64,000 nucleotides of DNA from JAFDWI01 sp964544305 (GTDB lineage: Bacteria > Actinomycetota > Acidimicrobiia > Acidimicrobiales > Iamiaceae): positions 94,748 to 158,747 of the forward strand of contig CAZJAZ010000001.1 of the NCBI GenBank assembly GCA_964544305.1, given 5' to 3'. Each line of letters begins with the position of its first letter. The stretch's first letter is position 1. The translations under genes and the position numbers were made by a program. Positions 26,501-34,390 of the stretch are shown one piece after another. Below the pieces are notes generated by a model. It did not search any database and was not told where the DNA came from. It saw only the letters and a list, made by a program, of their open reading frames with translations.

Positions 26501-27271
26501 ATGATCGATTATGAAGTCACCAACCACATTGCTCTGATCACCATCAATCGCCCCGAGGCCCGCAATGCGGTCAACGGTGTGGTTGCAAATGGGATCGAAG
26601 AAGCCATCGACGCGCTCGAGAATGACGACGACGCTTGGGTCGGTATCATTACCGGCGCTCGCACCGAAAAGGGTTTTATTTTCTGTGCGGGGGCAGACCT
26701 CAAAGAGATCAGCGTCAACCCGGGTGCGCTCATCACCGAACGAGGCGGCTTTGCCGGAATCGTGCAACGTGAACGCACCAAGCCCATCATTGCGGCTGTG
26801 GACGGCCCGGCGCTCGCTGGAGGAACCGAGATCGTATTGTCGTGCGACCTCGTCGTGGCATCGACAACAGCCACGTTTGGCATCCCTGAGGTCAAACGGA
26901 ATCTTGTCGCCGGGGCAGGTGGTTTGTTCCGCCTTCCTCGCAAACTGCCTCGCAATATTGCCATGGAACTTGCACTCACCGGAGACCCCATTGACGCCAC
27001 ACGGGCACACGCATTTGGGCTCGTCAATGAACTGTGCGCAGAAGGTGACGCATTGGCCACCGCGCAAGCGTTGGCTGCGCGCGTGACGAAGTCTGCTCCA
27101 TTGGCCGTACGTGAGTCTCGCAAGATCATCTTAGAAGCAACCGATCAACCCGATGAGATTGGCTGGAAGCTTTCAGGCGAGGCCATGATGAAAATGTTTG
27201 GAACCGAAGATTTCTCGGAAGGCATCAACGCTTTCATTGAGAAGCGGGACCCGGTCTGGAAGGGCCGCTAG
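26501..27271 (+). CDS. Enoyl-CoA hydratase/isomerase (crotonase family)
   Basis: 256 residues. The start IALITINRPEARNAVNG and the oxyanion-hole segment CAGADLKEI are typical. Both acidic residues used by enoyl-CoA hydratases appear to be kept: Glu in ALAGGTEIVLSCD and Glu in FGIPEVKRNL. GAGGLFRLPRKL follows as expected. It should hydrate 2-enoyl-CoA in fatty-acid or amino-acid breakdown, but crotonases vary and the substrate is not known. The gene converges with the GNAT gene, 8 bases apart. Confidence 0.92.
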   Translation: MIDYEVTNHIALITINRPEARNAVNGVVANGIEEAIDALENDDDAWVGIITGARTEKGFIFCAGADLKEISVNPGALITERGGFAGIVQRERTKPIIAAVDGPALAGGTEIVLSCDLVVASTTATFGIPEVKRNLVAGAGGLFRLPRKLPRNIAMELALTGDPIDATRAHAFGLVNELCAEGDALATAQALAARVTKSAPLAVRESRKIILEATDQPDEIGWKLSGEAMMKMFGTEDFSEGINAFIEKRDPVWKGR

Positions 27272-27279
27272 TACCTGGT

Positions 27280-27759
27280 TCACAGCGAACGGCTGACGCG
27301 AATCCCACGGGCCACAAGTCCGTGGGATTCAAAAAAGTTCTTTGTATCCCGGTCGCCGGGCAATGCATCCGCGTCAAGGGCCACACAGTTCTGTGCGGTA
27401 GCCCATTGCAGGCATGTTGTAAGAAGAACTTCTCCAACCCCCAATTGACGAGCGTCCACGTCGACCCAAAGAGCTTCAATCGATGCAACTTGCTCGAACG
27501 TATCCGTTGGTTGCACTGAGGCCACGAGGAATCCCACCGGCATGTCATCGAGCGTTCCGATAAGTGCCAGCGCCTGCGAGTCTCCGCGAAGAAAACGTTC
27601 AATCGTTGCCTCGATCGTTGATCTGGGATGATCTCGATTGATTAGCGCTGCGCCGCCCCGAACTGGGCTAATCGCTGCAATCGCCGTGTCTACTAACGCA
27701 TCGAAGGCTTCACGCTGTTCAACGGCGAGATTATGAGCCTCTTCTGCCGGACAGTACAC
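27280..27759 (-). CDS. GNAT-family N-acetyltransferase
   Basis: About 159 residues from GTG 27759, which follows a CAGGA by 9 nt and lies 16 nt past the upstream stop. The core VASIEALWVDVDARQLGVGEVLLTTCLQWA contains the strand 4 and Q/RxxGxG/A-type loop (RQLGVGE) that binds acetyl-CoA; the C-terminal NFFESHGLVARG is the usual final segment. The acceptor is unknown. It is the last gene of a long minus-strand run. Upstream in-frame codons have no similarity to this family, so the start could be off by a few residues. Confidence 0.8.
   Translation of the reverse strand: MYCPAEEAHNLAVEQREAFDALVDTAIAAISPVRGGAALINRDHPRSTIEATIERFLRGDSQALALIGTLDDMPVGFLVASVQPTDTFEQVASIEALWVDVDARQLGVGEVLLTTCLQWATAQNCVALDADALPGDRDTKNFFESHGLVARGIRVSRSL
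27300..27330. repeat. 11-bp perfect hairpin at the crotonase/GNAT convergence
   Basis: GAATCCCACGG (27300-27310) and CCGTGGGATTC (27320-27330) pair perfectly around a 9-nt loop. It lies inside the GNAT 3' coding end and 28 bases after the crotonase stop. On the + strand it is followed by CAAAAAAG, on the minus strand it is preceded by CTTTTTTG, so it lacks a downstream U run in either direction. It may still block or protect the 3' end of the crotonase transcript. Confidence 0.5.
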
Positions 27760-27775
27760 AGCCAGTCCTGCCAGT

Positions 27776-28312
27776 TCAGCTTTGCAATTGAGCGATGCGG
27801 CCGAGGATGGTCTTTCGACTGCGATTTGCGAGCTCGTGGGTGCGAATCGCTTCAAGCTCGCGCTTATTGAGGGACCCAAGGCGTGGAACAATCTGAGATG
27901 CCGCCAACGTGTCGTAGTCACGGAGTGCAAGCCCTGCGCCTTGTGCCGGAGACTTCTTTGCTGGTGCCTCTTTCGCTGCCGCTACCTTCTTCGTGGCCGG
28001 AACCTTCGACCCAGAAGCTTTCTTTGCTGGAGCCTTCTTCGCTGCCGGAGCCTTCTTTGCTGGCGACTTCTTCGCGGCCGGAGCCTTCTTTGCTGGGGCC
28101 GCAACAACTTCTGGCTCACGAACTTGAGTCTTCGCAATGAGCCCTGCGTCCTCACAGAGACTGCGCAGAAGCACTTGGAGGCCTTGTGCTCGTCGCGCAA
28201 GTTCCACAGACCCCATCTGCACGGTGAACTGTCCCATGATACGCGCATTCGCGACCTGCTGTTTTGCGTTTGCGACGACTTTCTCGGGGTCGTAGTCCCA
28301 AAGATGCTTCAT
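27776..28312 (-). CDS. Lys/Ala/Pro-repeat (histone-tail-like) protein
   Basis: 178 residues. Residues ~1-65 are helical (QQVANARIMGQFTVQMGSVE). Residues ~70-125 are a low-complexity tract of repeats built on KKAPAAKK and APAKKA, like the tails of bacterial histone H1-type and mycobacterial HU proteins that bind DNA or RNA. The C-terminal ~48 residues (LRDYDTLAASQIVPRLGS, then RKTILGRIAQL) form a helical motif that I have seen as a generic actinobacterial tail domain. I infer a nucleoid- or granule-associated role. It lies between the DUF4193 and GNAT genes with gaps of 13 and 16 nt. Confidence 0.8.
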   Translation of the reverse strand: MKHLWDYDPEKVVANAKQQVANARIMGQFTVQMGSVELARRAQGLQVLLRSLCEDAGLIAKTQVREPEVVAAPAKKAPAAKKSPAKKAPAAKKAPAKKASGSKVPATKKVAAAKEAPAKKSPAQGAGLALRDYDTLAASQIVPRLGSLNKRELEAIRTHELANRSRKTILGRIAQLQS

Positions 28313-28325
28313 TGCACAGAGCCTT

Positions 28326-28802
28326 TCACACGCAGTCCGTACAGTACATCTGCTTGGGATCAGCCAGTTGGCTTGGGTGCTTCACTAAGAAACACGACTG
28401 ACAGACAAACTCATCTGGTCGTTTTGGTTGCACCCGATTTGCCTTATTCGAACGATCTTCGACGTCGAGCGCTACTTCTGCATCATCGTCTTCATCGTCT
28501 TCGTCTTCTTCTGAAGCGAGGCGTGCTTTCAGAATCTCGCCGAGGTCTTCTTCAACGTCATCGTCATCGAGATCGTCCTCGTCATCGTCGTCGTGTGGTG
28601 TCCGTCGCCGCTTTGAAACGCTCGGTTCGTCTTCGTCGTCGCCCTCATCGAGGTCATCCGATTCGCTCTCATCAGCGCTCGGGTCGCCGTCAACTTCATC
28701 GAGGTCTTCGAGTTCATCTTCCGAATCGAAGCCCTCATCTTCTTCGAAGTCGCTTTCGACTTCGACTTCAGCTTCGTCTTCGATCTCTGTGTCGTCGGTC
28801 AT
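28326..28802 (-). CDS. DUF4193 acidic protein with C-terminal zinc ribbon
   Basis: 158 residues from ATG 28802, preceded by GAAGGA at good spacing (GTG 28814 is an alternative). Over half of the first 120 residues are Asp or Glu. The C-terminus has CQSCFLVKHPSQLAD and CTDC, the CxxC pairs that define the actinobacterial DUF4193 family. Function is unknown; the acidic domain could mimic nucleic acid or bind basic partners. Strikingly, the next gene downstream encodes a Lys-rich protein. Codon use of GAT/GAC and GAA/GAG makes the DNA look repetitive, but it is coding. Confidence 0.9.
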   Translation of the reverse strand: MTDDTEIEDEAEVEVESDFEEDEGFDSEDELEDLDEVDGDPSADESESDDLDEGDDEDEPSVSKRRRTPHDDDDEDDLDDDDVEEDLGEILKARLASEEDEDDEDDDAEVALDVEDRSNKANRVQPKRPDEFVCQSCFLVKHPSQLADPKQMYCTDCV

Positions 28803-28898
28803 AATGTCCTTCACAATGAAACGAGGGGGAATCGTGCAAATCCGTGGGCGCGGATCATACGCGCAAAAGGACCCCAGAGTACGAATCGAACGATGACG

Positions 28899-30512
28899 CT
28901 AGTTCGGTACGCTCTGCCGTTTTCGCTCGGCGTTTCTCTCGGCCTGCAATCGACCTAGCGGAGGATCATCAGACAGATCAACGTGGCGCATCAAAGCAGC
29001 AACCGCTTGATGGCCGGCTTGGTGAGCAATCAGTGAGTGCATGCGCTGCGCGACTTTTCGGTAGGCCGGATGACCTTGTGGCGTACTGCGCAACTCGATG
29101 AGATGCATTGCCTCACGAGCATTGAGCTGAATCGAGAACCTCACCCGGTACGCAAGCGACACCGCATAAGGAGCTTGGGCAGGAAAGGGTTCAATAAGGG
29201 CATCATAGAGTGCCCTTGATCGTTCCATGACGGCATCGAATGACGCGGCCAAGCCTGCCGCATCCACAGCCTCAGGCCGTTCGTAACCGTGTCTCGGGCT
29301 GAGTGGCTGCCATTCAATGGTACACATTCGGTGTCGCTGGAGATCGCGAAAGGCTCCGTAGTCGGTGAGAATGTCAAAGCGATAGTCCACTCGTTCAAGT
29401 GCCCGTCCAGGCTTGTGACGACGATTGGCTCGCTCCCCCACATACGCGTTGACAACATCAATTCGTTCTGTGGCGGTCATGTTGGCCACGTGTGTCGCGA
29501 TTTGACGTTCGCTGAGATGCGAAAACGGATACAACATGGCCGTAATCATTTTCACTTCAGCATCGGGATCAAAATCGACCAGCTCGACATCTTCGGAATC
29601 GTCACACGGCGTCGTCATCGGAAACAGCGTCTGCGCGATTTCGTCCATCTGCGCTCGCCGCTCTCCAAGATAATTTGACCACGCCTCGCCCCGCTCGGCC
29701 TGGTCGACACGTCGAAGAAACGAAGGGATCACTTTGCGCAATTCGGTCAATATCATCGCCGCGTAACTTCGAGCTTCAGGCAGCGGATGTGATCGCATCC
29801 GCAAGAGCAACTGTTCATATGACTGACCGGTGCCGTAAATTCCGACGTTTGAGAGTGAAGCACCTGGCAAAACACCGCGCACCGCATCAAATGCTCGAGC
29901 GCGGATGGCTTGTCGATAGACGAAATCCGAATCACCTGACTCTTGCGGGATGGCGTCTCGCAAAAACGTTTGCATTTGTCCGACTAGTTCGCTATACGTG
30001 TCGAACAAGCGGTCCATGTCCCCCACGTAGCGTGTACCCAACGGAGACGCGAGGACGTCTGGGTCACGAAAATAGCGATACCGACCTTCGAGCCGCTGAT
30101 CGTAGGCAATATACCGGGTTGATTGTTCGAGGTACGACATGAGGCGACCCCACTCAAGAACCTTGGTCAAAAGGTTCGAGGCCTGCTCACACGCCAGGTG
30201 CACGCCACCAAGTTGCGCAACGGAATCGTCGCCATACTCTACGAAAACTTTCTCGTAGAGTTCTTCCGCACGATGAAGACCGATAGTCGCGTCGATCGTT
30301 GCGTCACCGGTAATGTCGAGTTCGGTGACAAACTCGTCGAGGAATAAGCGTCGCAAACTTTTGTGTGAGCGTGAGTATCGTGCGAATAGGGCGCCTTTGA
30401 CAACCTCTGGCAAATTGACCAGTGCGAAAACGGGTTGATCCAAGTTTGTGAAATATCTACGAAGGACGTCGGCTTCTTCGGTGGTGAAAGCCTCAACGGC
30501 GTAGGTGCTCAC
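28899..30512 (-). CDS. Duplicated ThyX-like protein (two-domain FAD-dependent thymidylate synthase homolog)
   Basis: 537 residues, about twice the length of ThyX. Both halves look like ThyX domains. The N-half has WGRLMSYLEQSTRYIAYD near residue 122, matching the ThyX motif RHRx7S-x-RY but with WGR in place of RHR. The C-half has LQRHRMCTIEWQPLSPRHGY near residue 392, keeping RHR but not the Ser in register, followed by HLIELRSTPQGHPAYRKVA. ThyX makes dTMP from dUMP with folate, FAD and NADPH. Because the signature is split between halves, it may be a one-chain pseudo-dimer, or a divergent enzyme without synthase activity. It is cotranscribed with an M20 amidohydrolase gene 9 nt upstream. Confidence 0.8.
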   Translation of the reverse strand: MSTYAVEAFTTEEADVLRRYFTNLDQPVFALVNLPEVVKGALFARYSRSHKSLRRLFLDEFVTELDITGDATIDATIGLHRAEELYEKVFVEYGDDSVAQLGGVHLACEQASNLLTKVLEWGRLMSYLEQSTRYIAYDQRLEGRYRYFRDPDVLASPLGTRYVGDMDRLFDTYSELVGQMQTFLRDAIPQESGDSDFVYRQAIRARAFDAVRGVLPGASLSNVGIYGTGQSYEQLLLRMRSHPLPEARSYAAMILTELRKVIPSFLRRVDQAERGEAWSNYLGERRAQMDEIAQTLFPMTTPCDDSEDVELVDFDPDAEVKMITAMLYPFSHLSERQIATHVANMTATERIDVVNAYVGERANRRHKPGRALERVDYRFDILTDYGAFRDLQRHRMCTIEWQPLSPRHGYERPEAVDAAGLAASFDAVMERSRALYDALIEPFPAQAPYAVSLAYRVRFSIQLNAREAMHLIELRSTPQGHPAYRKVAQRMHSLIAHQAGHQAVAALMRHVDLSDDPPLGRLQAERNAERKRQSVPN

Positions 30513-30521
30513 GCAACGACT

Positions 30522-31724
30522 TTAGATGTCGGGCCCATTGTTCGAGTGGATTGCCTGATCAAAAGCATCCCGTGCGGATGTCACAAACTCGTGATCGGTC
30601 CAACAACGCGCCGCAATACAAGCAATCGCAGACGCCCCTTCGATAATCGCGCGGTCCGCTTCTTTTGCATTGGCCAACTCGGCAAAGGCCTGGGTATGAA
30701 TTGCGGTGCCATTCGGGGCAACCTGAATCATCGGATGGATCGAAGGAACCCGGTGACTCACGTTTCCCATGTCGGTTGAGCCCACCACTCGATTGGCGGC
30801 ATCCGGAACTGTGACGTCACGACCGTGGCGAGCACTTTGACGTACGTATTCACCGACAAGTACCGGGTTGTTCACCATGTCTGCGTAGGTGTGGTTCGCC
30901 GCCTCGATTTCGATCGTGCACCCAGCCGCAGTCGCACCCGCTATGAGACATGCCTTCACCCGATCCACAAGAGGTTGCAGAGTCGCGAGCGTTGTCGAGC
31001 GCACAAACCAGTGTGCTTGTGTTGTTTCGGGCACAACATTTGCAGCTTCGCCGGCCTTGGTGAAGATTCCATGGACACGCTCATTGTCATCAATGTGCTG
31101 GCGAAGTGCGGCCACGTTCATGTAGCCAAGTACCGCGGCATCTAACGCGTTCTTTCCTTTCTGGGGTGCCGCAGCCGCATGCGAGGCTCTCCCGTGATAG
31201 GTCACCATGAGTTGCGCAACCGCAATTGCATCCATGTGGGTGAGATCACGGTCGGCAGGGTGCACCATCAATGCAATATCAACGTCGTCGAATGCGCCTG
31301 CATTCAACAGGTCGACTTTGCCACCACCGCCCTCCTCCCCTGGAGTTCCAAGAACCACAAGGCGACCATCACAGTCTTCAACCAATTGGGCCGCGGCAAT
31401 TCCAGCACCGGCTCCAATAGCGGCGATGACATTGTGGCCGCACGCATGTCCAACCCCTGGCAGCGCGTCGTATTCGCAAAGTATCGCAACGTTTGGCCCT
31501 TCGCCTTGGCCACGCCGAGCGACAAACGCAGTTGCAAGGCCATAGGCGTGTCGTTCAACGTGAAACCCTGCCCTTTCGAAAAGTTCGCACAACGCGTCGT
31601 GAGCGAAGTTTTCGTTGAAATTCAGTTCTGGATGAGCGTGGATTCCATGGGAAAGATCGACCAGGGGTGCTTGCCAGCGCGCAAGTTCGGCATCAACGCG
31701 ATCAGTTATATCTTGACCAATCAT
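30522..31724 (-). CDS. M20-family metallo-amidohydrolase/peptidase
   Basis: 400 residues. Metal-binding motifs of the M20D branch are present: CEYDALPGVGHACGHN near residue 85, GTPGEEGGGGK near residue 131, and a late HTQAFAE segment. The insert between them is the dimerisation lid domain. The CEYDALPG start of the motif is shared with aminoacylase and aminobenzoyl-glutamate hydrolases (AbgB-like). The enzyme probably removes an acyl or aminobenzoyl group from an amino acid. No signal peptide is present, so it is cytoplasmic. It lies in one run with tatC upstream and the ThyX-like gene downstream. Confidence 0.9.
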   Translation of the reverse strand: MIGQDITDRVDAELARWQAPLVDLSHGIHAHPELNFNENFAHDALCELFERAGFHVERHAYGLATAFVARRGQGEGPNVAILCEYDALPGVGHACGHNVIAAIGAGAGIAAAQLVEDCDGRLVVLGTPGEEGGGGKVDLLNAGAFDDVDIALMVHPADRDLTHMDAIAVAQLMVTYHGRASHAAAAPQKGKNALDAAVLGYMNVAALRQHIDDNERVHGIFTKAGEAANVVPETTQAHWFVRSTTLATLQPLVDRVKACLIAGATAAGCTIEIEAANHTYADMVNNPVLVGEYVRQSARHGRDVTVPDAANRVVGSTDMGNVSHRVPSIHPMIQVAPNGTAIHTQAFAELANAKEADRAIIEGASAIACIAARCWTDHEFVTSARDAFDQAIHSNNGPDI

Positions 31725-31766
31725 GGCGACCTTTCAAAGTAGAATTCAGACAAGCGCGATTTCATT

Positions 31767-32378
31767 TCAAATCACCACCGTCAGTGCATCAGGAACGACA
31801 CGAAGCTGTAAGGTACGACACCGCCCCACAGGGATGGTGTCAAGAAATACTGGCTGTGGGCGCGCAAAGAGGATCTCAAATTCGGCGCACCGCCTCGTCG
31901 TAATAGCAGGATGCGGAACGTGGGTGCCGGTCGGCAATCGCCTCCGTGCTGCGAGTCGCTCCCCGAGCGTAAGGTTCGCTTGGGTGACGTCAAGGAGGCC
32001 GTCATTGGGATGGGACTTTGGCCCGAGATCCCAAGTCCCAATGTGCTGAGCATTCATTGCCACCACAATCTGTCCCCGCCACAATTTGCGCCGGGCAACC
32101 GCATGAGCGAGGAAAACCATTTCTTCGCCGTCAACGATCGCAATTCCAAGATCAACCGGGTAACGCCTTGCCTGGTCCCCAACAAGACGATCGGGCGCTC
32201 TGCTCCCGCCCAAGGTCCGACACAGGTCGCCGCCAATCAAGCCAATCTCGGGCAATGGCTCACCTCTCATGCGTGCATCGGCAATCGCACGCGCCCCCTG
32301 CGCATCACTCTCAACCACGATCCCATTTGGACCAAGCGGCCCCGCCACCCCCCACGATTGGCCTTTCGAAATCGTCAT
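31767..32378 (-). CDS. Minimal diacylglycerol-kinase-like protein (C-terminal half only)
   Basis: 203 residues. The C-terminal ~110 residues (GQIVVAMNAQHIGTWDLG, HPNDGLLDVTQANL, ending LQLRVVPDALTVVI) resemble the C-terminal lobe of DagK/YegS lipid kinases. PEIGLIGGDLCRTLGG near residue 43 recalls the PxGxGND loop but is altered (GGDLCRT). The usual N-terminal ATP-binding half of ~120 residues is absent. The start overlaps the tatC stop by 4 nt, so it is a deliberate operon member rather than debris. I cannot assign an activity. A lineage-specific binding or regulatory protein is as likely as an enzyme. Confidence 0.6.
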   Translation of the reverse strand: MTISKGQSWGVAGPLGPNGIVVESDAQGARAIADARMRGEPLPEIGLIGGDLCRTLGGSRAPDRLVGDQARRYPVDLGIAIVDGEEMVFLAHAVARRKLWRGQIVVAMNAQHIGTWDLGPKSHPNDGLLDVTQANLTLGERLAARRRLPTGTHVPHPAITTRRCAEFEILFARPQPVFLDTIPVGRCRTLQLRVVPDALTVVI

Positions 32379-33148
32379 GTACGACGAGAACGCGCACGCT
32401 CAATGAGCAGGCCCACTACCAACGCGACGCCATAGAGCGCGACCATGGGCACCGCAAGGAACAAGAAGGTGAACGGGTCAGCAGTTGGCGTGATTACCCC
32501 GGCAACGATCACAATCGCAGCGATGGCATAGCGCCATCCTTTCAAAAGCGTTTTGGGCTTCATGATCCCAATTGCCATGAGTGCGATGAGAACGACAGGA
32601 AATTCAAATGCAATCCCAAATGCCAGCATCATCCACGCCATCAACGTGACGAACTTGCCGGAATCATACGCGGCAACGAACTTTGGTCCACCGATCCCTT
32701 GGAGCCAATTCAATGAAACTGGCAAGACGTAGTACGCCAATGCCGCTCCACTCACAAAGAGTGCGAGCGCCGGGCCAATAAAGCCCAACGTGTACTTCCG
32801 CTCGTTTGCATACAAAGCCGGCGCGACGAACTTCCAGATTTGCCACAAGATGACAGGCATCGCAATACCTATGCCAATATACGCAGAAATCTTTACTCTG
32901 GTCGTGAACGGGCTGAGCGGATCAGGATTGGGGAATTTCCCATCTGGCAGAAGGCACTGGTGGTTCTTGCACAATTCGACGACCGGATGCGTCAAAAAGT
33001 TGAATACCGGAATAAAGAGCATCCATCCAATTGCGCCACCCACCGCGATGGCAATCGCACACTTAAACATGCGATTGCGCAATTCAACAAGATGTGCCAT
33101 GAGCGACATGGACGAATTGTCAGGATGGACAGGCTGCTTCGTGTTCAT
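32375..33148 (-). CDS. tatC: Sec-independent protein translocase TatC
   Basis: 257 residues from ATG 33148. MSLMAHLVELRNRMFKC is the conserved cytoplasmic start with the Glu-Leu-Arg contact for twin-arginine signals. Six hydrophobic helices follow, with the typical loop FTTRVKISAYIGIGIAMP and the conserved ALYANERKY segment. TatC is the signal receptor of the Tat export machine. It lies 18 nt after the TatA/B-type gene and overlaps the lipid-kinase-like gene. In many actinobacteria tatA-tatC follow pafBC; here lepB and a divergent glycerophosphodiesterase gene lie between. Confidence 0.97.
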   Translation of the reverse strand: MNTKQPVHPDNSSMSLMAHLVELRNRMFKCAIAIAVGGAIGWMLFIPVFNFLTHPVVELCKNHQCLLPDGKFPNPDPLSPFTTRVKISAYIGIGIAMPVILWQIWKFVAPALYANERKYTLGFIGPALALFVSGAALAYYVLPVSLNWLQGIGGPKFVAAYDSGKFVTLMAWMMLAFGIAFEFPVVLIALMAIGIMKPKTLLKGWRYAIAAIVIVAGVITPTADPFTFLFLAVPMVALYGVALVVGLLIERARSRRT

Positions 33149-33166
33149 GGAAAGTGACAGGTCCGA

Positions 33167-33409
33167 TCAGCTTCCCGATGACGGCTCATTGGCGTCGTGC
33201 GAGGGTGGTGAATCACTCGGCGTCGATGAGGTATCGGTCACCTCATTCATGGCCTTGCGCATCTCGTCTTGAAAGCCGCCCGACACTTTCCGAAGCTCTC
33301 CCATGACGCGCCCGATCTTGCGGCTCACCTCGGGTAACTTCTCCGGGCCCAGCACAAGCATCACGATGAGAAAGATGAAGATCATCTTTTCGGGGGAAAA
33401 ATCGAGCAT
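33167..33409 (-). CDS. Tat translocase small subunit, TatA/TatB family
   Basis: 80 residues from ATG 33409. A single N-terminal membrane helix (MIFIFLIVMLVLG) is followed by the hinge GPEKLPE and an amphipathic helix VSRKIGRVMGELRKVSGGF, then a charged, disordered tail. GPEK and the absence of an F-G-P triad lean to TatB, but short length and the single copy in the locus fit TatA too, so I leave the symbol blank. It works with TatC in the membrane. Confidence 0.88.
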   Translation of the reverse strand: MLDFSPEKMIFIFLIVMLVLGPEKLPEVSRKIGRVMGELRKVSGGFQDEMRKAMNEVTDTSSTPSDSPPSHDANEPSSGS

Positions 33410-33420
33410 TGCAGACGATG

Positions 33421-33633
33421 CTACTTGGCGCCGGGTTCGTGGGGTGGTTCCCGACGCTCGAAAGCATCCAGCTCTTTTCTCAACACACCAGATGTTTCGC
33501 GTAAACGTGTCGCCGCCGCGGTTTCGTGGGCGTCGATGCTCATCCGGTTCTGAACGAGACGGCGCATGCCCACCGCAAGCCAAAGCGCGCCCGCGATGAC
33601 AATTATCGGCACGGCAGCCCAGAGCCACGTCAT
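33421..33633 (-). CDS. Small single-helix membrane protein
   Basis: 70 residues from ATG 33633. The first ~22 residues form a hydrophobic helix (MTWLWAAVPIIVIAGALWLAV). A charged helical region follows (RLRETSGVLRKELDAFERRE), which could form a coiled coil. No family was recognised. It is 11 nt from the Tat small-subunit gene and on the same strand, so it is probably part of the Tat operon. The divergent glycerophosphodiesterase gene starts 52 bases away. Confidence 0.65.
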   Translation of the reverse strand: MTWLWAAVPIIVIAGALWLAVGMRRLVQNRMSIDAHETAAATRLRETSGVLRKELDAFERREPPHEPGAK

Positions 33634-33684
33634 CTCTTTACGCTATCGACGAAATGCACCGACTCCATACGACAAGATGAGAAC

Positions 33685-34386
33685 ATGCGAGAAAATGTTG
33701 CAGCACGAGCACCGATCGGATTTGCGCATCGGGGAGCTCGCGCGCATGCCCCAGAGAACACGCTCGAAGCCTTTGCCAAGGCAATGGACCTCGGAGCGAA
33801 AGCACTCGAAACCGATGTCTGGTTGAGTGCCGACAGCAAGGTAATCATTGATCACGATGGTGTCGTACGCAACGGTTTGCGTCGAACGCCGATTGCTCAT
33901 GTTGAAGCGAAGAACCTTCCCAAGCACATGCCCACGTTGCAAGATCTTCATGATCAGATCGACGCAAGCGTTGAGCTATCAATTGACGTCAAGAACCCAG
34001 ATGCCGCCCCTGGAATCGTTGCAATCCGGGCCACAAAAGGCCCCGAAGCCTTGCGGCGAACATGGCTCTGCGACAGCGACCCGGAACGTCTCGCTACCTG
34101 GCGGCGCTTCGACGAAGACATACGTCTCGTCGCATCGTTGCGGCGGCGACATCTCAAATCCTATCCCCCGCACAAGCTTGCCGACCTTGGCATGGATGCA
34201 CTCAACCTGCCCCATCGACAATGGCGTCAAGGACTCGTCGAAGAATGTCATGAATGCGGCCTGCGCGCATTTGCATGGGGTATCCAGCGATCCAAACGAA
34301 TGGAAAGGGTTCTTGGTTGGGGCGTCGATGCGATTTTCAGCGACCACAGCGATCGAATGGCAATGGTGCTTCAAACATTGCGCTGA
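33685..34386 (+). CDS. Glycerophosphodiester phosphodiesterase family protein
   Basis: 233 residues from ATG 33685 (MRENVAARAPIGFAHRG). The GDPD signature is clear: FAHRGARAHAPENTLEAF near residue 14, then ETDVWLSADSKVIIDHD, giving the catalytic His pair and the Glu and Asp metal ligands. The C-terminal VLGWGVDAIFSDHSDRM is the usual final strand and helix. It should cleave glycerophosphodiesters to glycerol 3-phosphate. There is no signal peptide, so it is likely cytoplasmic. It is a lone + strand gene between two minus-strand runs. Confidence 0.92.
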   Translation: MRENVAARAPIGFAHRGARAHAPENTLEAFAKAMDLGAKALETDVWLSADSKVIIDHDGVVRNGLRRTPIAHVEAKNLPKHMPTLQDLHDQIDASVELSIDVKNPDAAPGIVAIRATKGPEALRRTWLCDSDPERLATWRRFDEDIRLVASLRRRHLKSYPPHKLADLGMDALNLPHRQWRQGLVEECHECGLRAFAWGIQRSKRMERVLGWGVDAIFSDHSDRMAMVLQTLR

Positions 34387-34390
34387 TCGG

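Noticed and set aside
26075..27067. Minus-strand frame of 330 codons opposite the crotonase
   Set aside because: It spans parts of two conserved + strand genes and shows no family features; a codon-bias shadow.
27990..28110. Repeated units that look like a CRISPR-like array
   Set aside because: The units are continuous without unique spacers and translate to KKAPAAKK in one frame, so they are a coding low-complexity tract.
28480..28800. GAT/GAA-type microsatellite
   Set aside because: It is the acidic domain of DUF4193; the frame is open and ends in a conserved zinc ribbon.
27782..28804. Long + strand open frame of about 340 codons across the Lys-rich and DUF4193 genes
   Set aside because: It is low-complexity (Arg/Leu/His-rich) and antisense to two genes with clear families and ribosome sites. 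It arises from the biased codon use of the real genes.
31767..32378. Pseudogene of a full lipid kinase
   Set aside because: The frame is clean and overlaps tatC by 4 nt, and no remnant of the missing half lies upstream (tatC is there), so I kept it as a gene.
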